This document shows, one piece after another, positions 5,183 through 8,430 of a stretch of DNA of 8,430 nt. The stretch is from Clostridia bacterium. GTDB lineage: Bacteria > Bacillota > Clostridia > Oscillospirales > Oscillospiraceae. Every line of letters begins with the position of its first letter. Positions within the stretch are counted from its first letter, which is position 1. The notes beneath the pieces are model-generated. The model saw only the letters and a program-made list of their open reading frames with translations. It searched no databases and was not told where the DNA came from. The stretch is from the NCBI GenBank assembly GCA_003245395.1, contig QKDF01000294.1, positions 1 through 8,430 of the forward strand. Direction: 5' to 3'. The position numbers were made by a program, and so were the translations under genes.

Positions 5183-8134
5183 ATGTCCGAACTGATGATC
5201 CCCATTCCATTCCGGGAACTGATGACCTGGGTCACCGCCGAATACCAGCGGGACGGCTCCATCTTCGGCGTATACCGCCCCTATCGCGCGGGCGTGAAAA
5301 AGCTGCCCATCTTCGGCGAGACCATTGAAACCCCCATCGGCCCCGCCGCAGGCCCCAACACCCAGCTGGCGCAGAACATCATGGCCGGCTACGCGGGCGG
5401 CGCCCGGTTCTTCGAGCTTAAAACCGTTCAGAAGATGGACGGCGCGGAGCTGGCCGCCTGCATCAGCCGCCCCTGCATTCTGGCGGAGGACGAGTGCTAC
5501 AACTGCGAGTGGTCCACCGAGCTGTACGTTCAGCAGGCCTTTGAGGAGTACGTCAAGGGCTGGTGCGCCTGCAAGATTCTCGCCAAGGTCTACGGCCTGG
5601 GCGACCCGGACGGGTTCGTTTTCAACATGTCCGTGGGCTATGATCTGGCGGGCATCAAGGGCGAGAAAATCGATACCTATTTAAATGGGATGATCGACGC
5701 CTCCGAAACCCCGATTTTCAAGGAGTGCATCGCCGTTCTGCACCAGATGTTCCCCCAGGAGAGCGAGTTCATCGACTCCATCACGCCCCATGTGTCCGGC
5801 TCCGTGACGGTGTCTACCCTCCACGGCTGCCCCCCGGACGAGATCGAGCGCATCGCGTCTTACCTCATCACGGAAAAGCACCTGCACACCTTTGTCAAGT
5901 GCAATCCCACGATTCTGGGCTATGAGACCGCCCGCTCCATTCTGGACGGCATGGGCTATGACTACGTCGCCTTTGACGAGCACCATTTCAACGAGGATTT
6001 GCAGTACGCCGACGCCGTGCCCATGTTCCACCGGCTCCAAACGCTGGCGGATCAGCACGGTCTGGAATTCGGCCTGAAACTGTCCAACACCTTCCCCGTG
6101 GACGTGAAGCAGCACGAGCTGCCCAGCGAGGAGATGTATATGGCGGGCAAGGCCCTCTATCCCCTCACCACCACCATGGCGGCCCGCTTCGCCCGGGAGT
6201 TTGACGGCAAGCTGCGCCTGAGCTACGCCGGCGGCGCGGATTATTTCAACGCAGATCGGCTGTTCGCCTGCGGCATCTGGCCCATCACCATGGCCACCAC
6301 CGAATTGAAGCCCGGCGGCTATCAGCGCTTCTCCCAGATCGCGGAAAAGCTGGACGGCATGGACTTTGCCCCCTTCACCCGCGTGGATGCGGCGGACATC
6401 GAGGCTGCGTCTCTGGCTGCCCGCACCGACCGCTATCATGTCAAGCCCATCAAGGCGCTGCCCCGGCGCAAGCTGTGGGAGCAGGTGCCTCTGATTGACT
6501 GCTTCACCGCGCCCTGCAAGGGCGGCTGCCCCATCGGGCAGGACATTCCGGAGTATATCGAGCTGACGGGCAAGGGCCTTTACGAAGAGGCGCTGGGCGT
6601 CATCACCGAGAAAAACGCTCTGCCCTTCATCACCGGCACGCTGTGCCCCCACCACTGCACGGACAAGTGCATGCGCAACAACTACGAGGACTTCGTGAAA
6701 ATCCGCGACACCAAGCTGGTGGCGGCGGAGCGCGGGTACGACGCCTTCATGAAGGACTTAAAGGTTCCCGCGGCGGACACCTCCGGCAAGCGGGTGGCCA
6801 TCGTGGGCGGCGGCCCCACCGGCATTGCGGCGGCCTTCTTCCTGGGTCGGGCGGGCATCCCCGTCACGATCTTTGAGCAGTCCGACTGCCTGGGCGGCAT
6901 CGTCCGTCAGGTCATCCCCGCCTTCCGCATCAGCGACGAGGCCATCGACCACGACATCGCCATGATGGAAGCCTACGGCGCGGAAATCAAGCTGAACACC
7001 CCCGCCCCCTCCGTCAGCGAGCTCATGGCCCTGGGCTACACCCACATCTTCTTCGCCGTGGGCGCCTGGAAGGCCGGACGGCTGGACATCTCCGGCAACG
7101 TGGTGCCCGTCATCGGCTGGCTGCGGGATATCAAGGCCGGGAAGGAAGTGTCTCTGGGCCATGTGGTGGTCGTCGGCGGCGGAAACACCGCCATGGACGC
7201 CGCCCGAGCCGCGCTGCACGCGGGCGCGAAATCCTCCGCGCTGGTATATCGCCGGACGAAAAAGCAGATGCCCGCCGAGGAGGACGAACTGCGCATGGCG
7301 CTGGAGGACGGCGTCACAATGCTGGAACTGACCGCCCCCGTGGAGCAGAAGGACGGCAAGCTGACCTGCCGCAAAATGAAGCTGGGCGACCCCGACGCCT
7401 CCGGACGGCGCAAGCCCGTGGCGACGGACGAGACCTTTACCATCGACTGCGACACCGTGGTCTCCGCCGTGGGCGAAAAGGTGGACAGCGCAATCTTTGC
7501 CGCCAACGGCATCGAGCTGGACGCCGCCGGAACCCCGGAGCTCAAGACGAATCTGGAGGGCGTGTACGCCGGCGGCGACGCCATGCGCGGCCCCGCCACC
7601 ATCGTGGAGGGCATCGCCGACGCCCGTGCCTTTGCCGACGCGGTGATCGGTTCCTCCACCCCCGCCTGCATTCCCGCCGCGGCGGTTTCCACCCGGCAGG
7701 AGGCCCTGGACAAGAAGGGCGTGCTCTGCCAGTCCGCCAAGTGCGAATCCGGACGCTGCCTGACCTGCAACGTGGTGTGCCAGGTGTGCGCGGACGTGTG
7801 TCCCAACCGGGCCAACGTGGTCATTGAGCTGCCGGACGGACGGCCCCAGATCCTGCATGTGGACCGGATGTGCAACGAATGCGGCAACTGCGCGGTGTTC
7901 TGCCCCTACGATTCCGCACCCTACCGCGACAAGTTCACCCTGTTCATGACCCGCGAGGGCTTTGACGAGAGCACCCGCAACCCCGGTTTCCTGCCGCTGG
8001 GCGGCCGGAAGGTGCTTGTCCGTCTGGAGGGCCGGGTATTCGAGGCCGATCTGGACGCTGAAAACCCCCTGCCCGCGGATGTGGAGAACTTTATCCTCAC
8101 CGTTCTCACCAAATACACGTATTTGTTGGGATAA
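5183..8134 (+). CDS. ygfK: YgfK flavin/iron-sulfur oxidoreductase (annotated as putative selenate reductase subunit)
   Basis: A 983-residue multidomain redox protein, slightly shorter than the roughly 1030 residues of Escherichia coli YgfK. Residues 1 to about 430 resemble a dihydroorotate-dehydrogenase-like barrel (PIGPAAGPNTQLAQNI, GGARFFELKTVQ, STLHGCPPDEIERI, VKCNPT). Residues about 440-500 hold two cysteine groups, C440/C445/C449 and C488/C492/C496, as in the iron-sulfur domain of dihydropyrimidine dehydrogenase and GltD. A FAD-binding Rossmann motif follows at 538-565 (VAIVGGGPTGIAA), an NAD(P)-binding one at 661-691 (VVVVGGGNTAMDAARAA) and the closing FAD motif YAGGDAMRGPATIVEG at 795-810. 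C-terminal ferredoxin-like clusters comprise C862-x3-C866-x2-C869-x3-C873-P, which departs from the standard spacing, and a standard C897-x2-C900-x2-C903-x3-C907-P. The predicted role is NAD(P)H-linked electron transfer in anaerobic purine/urate degradation; the selenate reductase name comes from E. coli genetics and may not describe its true substrate. AAGGAGG at 5167-5173 supports the start. It is followed by a terminator. Confidence 0.92.
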   Translation: MSELMIPIPFRELMTWVTAEYQRDGSIFGVYRPYRAGVKKLPIFGETIETPIGPAAGPNTQLAQNIMAGYAGGARFFELKTVQKMDGAELAACISRPCILAEDECYNCEWSTELYVQQAFEEYVKGWCACKILAKVYGLGDPDGFVFNMSVGYDLAGIKGEKIDTYLNGMIDASETPIFKECIAVLHQMFPQESEFIDSITPHVSGSVTVSTLHGCPPDEIERIASYLITEKHLHTFVKCNPTILGYETARSILDGMGYDYVAFDEHHFNEDLQYADAVPMFHRLQTLADQHGLEFGLKLSNTFPVDVKQHELPSEEMYMAGKALYPLTTTMAARFAREFDGKLRLSYAGGADYFNADRLFACGIWPITMATTELKPGGYQRFSQIAEKLDGMDFAPFTRVDAADIEAASLAARTDRYHVKPIKALPRRKLWEQVPLIDCFTAPCKGGCPIGQDIPEYIELTGKGLYEEALGVITEKNALPFITGTLCPHHCTDKCMRNNYEDFVKIRDTKLVAAERGYDAFMKDLKVPAADTSGKRVAIVGGGPTGIAAAFFLGRAGIPVTIFEQSDCLGGIVRQVIPAFRISDEAIDHDIAMMEAYGAEIKLNTPAPSVSELMALGYTHIFFAVGAWKAGRLDISGNVVPVIGWLRDIKAGKEVSLGHVVVVGGGNTAMDAARAALHAGAKSSALVYRRTKKQMPAEEDELRMALEDGVTMLELTAPVEQKDGKLTCRKMKLGDPDASGRRKPVATDETFTIDCDTVVSAVGEKVDSAIFAANGIELDAAGTPELKTNLEGVYAGGDAMRGPATIVEGIADARAFADAVIGSSTPACIPAAAVSTRQEALDKKGVLCQSAKCESGRCLTCNVVCQVCADVCPNRANVVIELPDGRPQILHVDRMCNECGNCAVFCPYDSAPYRDKFTLFMTREGFDESTRNPGFLPLGGRKVLVRLEGRVFEADLDAENPLPADVENFILTVLTKYTYLLG

Positions 8135-8159
8135 ATGCCCCTTTCCGTCTCTTGCACTT

Positions 8160-8192
8160 GCCCGCGCCCCCAAAAAGGGCGCGGGCCTTTTT
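8160..8192 (+). terminator. Intrinsic terminator ending the ssnA-ygfK operon
   Basis: Ten perfect, mostly G-C pairs join 8160-8169 (GCCCGCGCCC) to 8177-8186 (GGGCGCGGGC) around a seven-base A-rich loop, followed by C and TTTTT (8188-8192). It begins 25 bases after the ygfK stop codon and closes the operon at two genes. Confidence 0.92.
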
Positions 8193-8205
8193 ATGTGCCG
8201 GACGG

Positions 8206-8234
8206 TTGTCAAGACAGCATGGGTGTGGTATCAT
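8206..8234 (+). promoter_or_regulatory. Possible promoter reading rightward out of the window
   Basis: TTGTCA (8206-8211) and TATCAT (8229-8234) are 17 bases apart. The -10 box lies inside the left arm of the 31-bp palindrome, an arrangement expected if the palindrome were an operator. No downstream gene is visible before the window ends, so this rests on the boxes alone. Confidence 0.4.
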
Positions 8235-8257
8235 AGCCGCAAAGCGGTTATGATACC
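8227..8257. repeat. 31-bp palindrome, copy 1
   Basis: GGTATCATAGCCGC (8227-8240) and GCGGTTATGATACC (8244-8257) are inverted repeats with one G-T mismatch (G-U in RNA) and a three-base AAA centre. No T-run follows on the plus strand, so it does not look like an ordinary intrinsic terminator. It may be an operator, as it overlaps a promoter-like -10 box, or part of a repeated element, since TATCATAGCCGC recurs at 8381-8392. Confidence 0.7.
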
Positions 8258-8282
8258 GGGCATGCCGGACGGTTCCGCCGCA

Positions 8283-8340
8283 GGTGGGAGCCCGGCTGCC
8301 ATCGCTGCTGCATTCGCAGCACCTCTTATGGGACAGCCGG
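8283..8340. other. Nested hairpin of unknown role
   Basis: CCGGCTG (8292-8298) can pair with CAGCCGG (8334-8340), enclosing a second stem, TGCTGC (8306-8311) with GCAGCA (8316-8321), closed by an ATTC loop. An alternative pairing of GGTG (8283-8286) with CACC (8320-8323) is also possible. The folding potential is equal on both strands. It could be part of an untranslated leader, a small RNA or a repeat; nothing here identifies it. Confidence 0.35.
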
Positions 8341-8353
8341 TGTCGACGATACA

Positions 8354-8392
8354 GATAGCATGAATTTGGAAAATTCATGCTATCATAGCCGC
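8354..8392. repeat. 31-bp palindrome, copy 2, with shared 12-bp flank
   Basis: GATAGCATGAATTT (8354-8367) and AAATTCATGCTATC (8371-8384) are perfect 14-base inverted repeats around GGA. The right arm runs into TATCATAGCCGC (8381-8392), identical to 8229-8240 in the first palindrome. Both palindromes have the same 14-3-14 geometry although most of their arm sequence differs. No T-tract follows on either strand. The remaining bases to the window end show no gene I can support. Confidence 0.65.
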
Positions 8393-8430
8393 GAGATCGA
8401 ATCATCCTATGGGATACTACGCGCAGTAAT

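Larger units (their letters stand above)
8196..8274. repeat. 12-bp direct repeat flanking a palindrome
   Basis: TGCCGGACGGTT occurs at 8196-8207 and again, unchanged, at 8263-8274, 67 bases apart. The first palindrome (8227-8257) lies between the two copies. This could be part of a repetitive intergenic element or a pair of binding sites; the sequence does not decide. Confidence 0.6.

Noticed and set aside
3762..5210. 482-codon open frame on the minus strand opposite ssnA
   Set aside because: It overlaps ssnA, which has full active-site motifs and a good ribosome binding site. The antisense product is Val/His/Gly-rich and shows no recognisable domain.
5681..6655. 324-codon open frame on the minus strand opposite ygfK
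   Set aside because: It lies fully inside a well-supported gene on the other strand, with no motif or start signal of its own.
6758..8212. 484-codon open frame on the minus strand opposite the end of ygfK
   Set aside because: It is antisense to the flavin- and iron-sulfur-binding parts of ygfK and crosses the operon terminator. The composition is shadow-like and lacks motifs.
8247..8363. Short plus-strand frame starting at an ATG at 8250 (MIPGMPDGSAAGG and onward, ending IQIA)
   Set aside because: It has no ribosome binding site, begins in a palindrome arm and ends in another. The amino acid string looks protein-like, but nothing else supports it.

Overview
The window looks like chromosomal DNA of a GC-rich, anaerobic, gut-type member of the Clostridia, most likely an Oscillospiraceae-like organism. 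Three things suggest this: strong AGGAGG ribosome binding sites, housekeeping (sigma-A-type) promoters, and an ssnA-ygfK gene pair, a combination known from anaerobic purine-degrading gut bacteria. This assignment comes from gene content and base composition only.

Left half (1-3393, minus strand). A large membrane sensor protein runs off the left edge. Its first 862 residues are visible: a signal peptide or anchor, an extracytoplasmic ABC-substrate-binding-like sensor domain, one further membrane helix and two to three PAS-type domains. The output domain lies outside the window. Upstream of it is a complete seven-helix hemolysin III/PAQR-type membrane protein. Each gene has a recognisable promoter.

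Centre (3394-3791). A 398-base divergent intergenic region holds the hemolysin III promoter on the minus strand, an imperfect inverted repeat linking the two promoter regions, a good plus-strand promoter (TTGCTT-17-TACAAT) and a transcribed leader of about 140 bases before ssnA. The leader can form an early stem, a 9-bp hairpin that shares bases with that stem, and a 14-bp intrinsic terminator followed by a T-tract, which in turn shares bases with the hairpin. This is the layout of a riboswitch or other attenuator. I could not match the upstream part to any riboswitch class I know, and it is the most interesting element here.

Right half (3792-8134, plus strand). ssnA (a metal-dependent amidohydrolase) and ygfK (a large flavin/iron-sulfur oxidoreductase related to dihydropyrimidine dehydrogenase and glutamate synthase small subunit) form a two-gene operon closed by a strong intrinsic terminator. 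In other bacteria both genes sit in clusters for anaerobic purine/urate breakdown and selenium-dependent molybdenum hydroxylases. Here the usual partners (ygeX, ygeY, ygeW, hyuA, xdh) are not inside the window.

Right edge (8193-8430). There is no convincing gene. The stretch holds two 31-bp near-perfect palindromes that share a 12-bp sequence, a 12-bp direct repeat, a nested hairpin and one promoter-like sequence. It may be a repetitive element or the regulatory region of the next gene.
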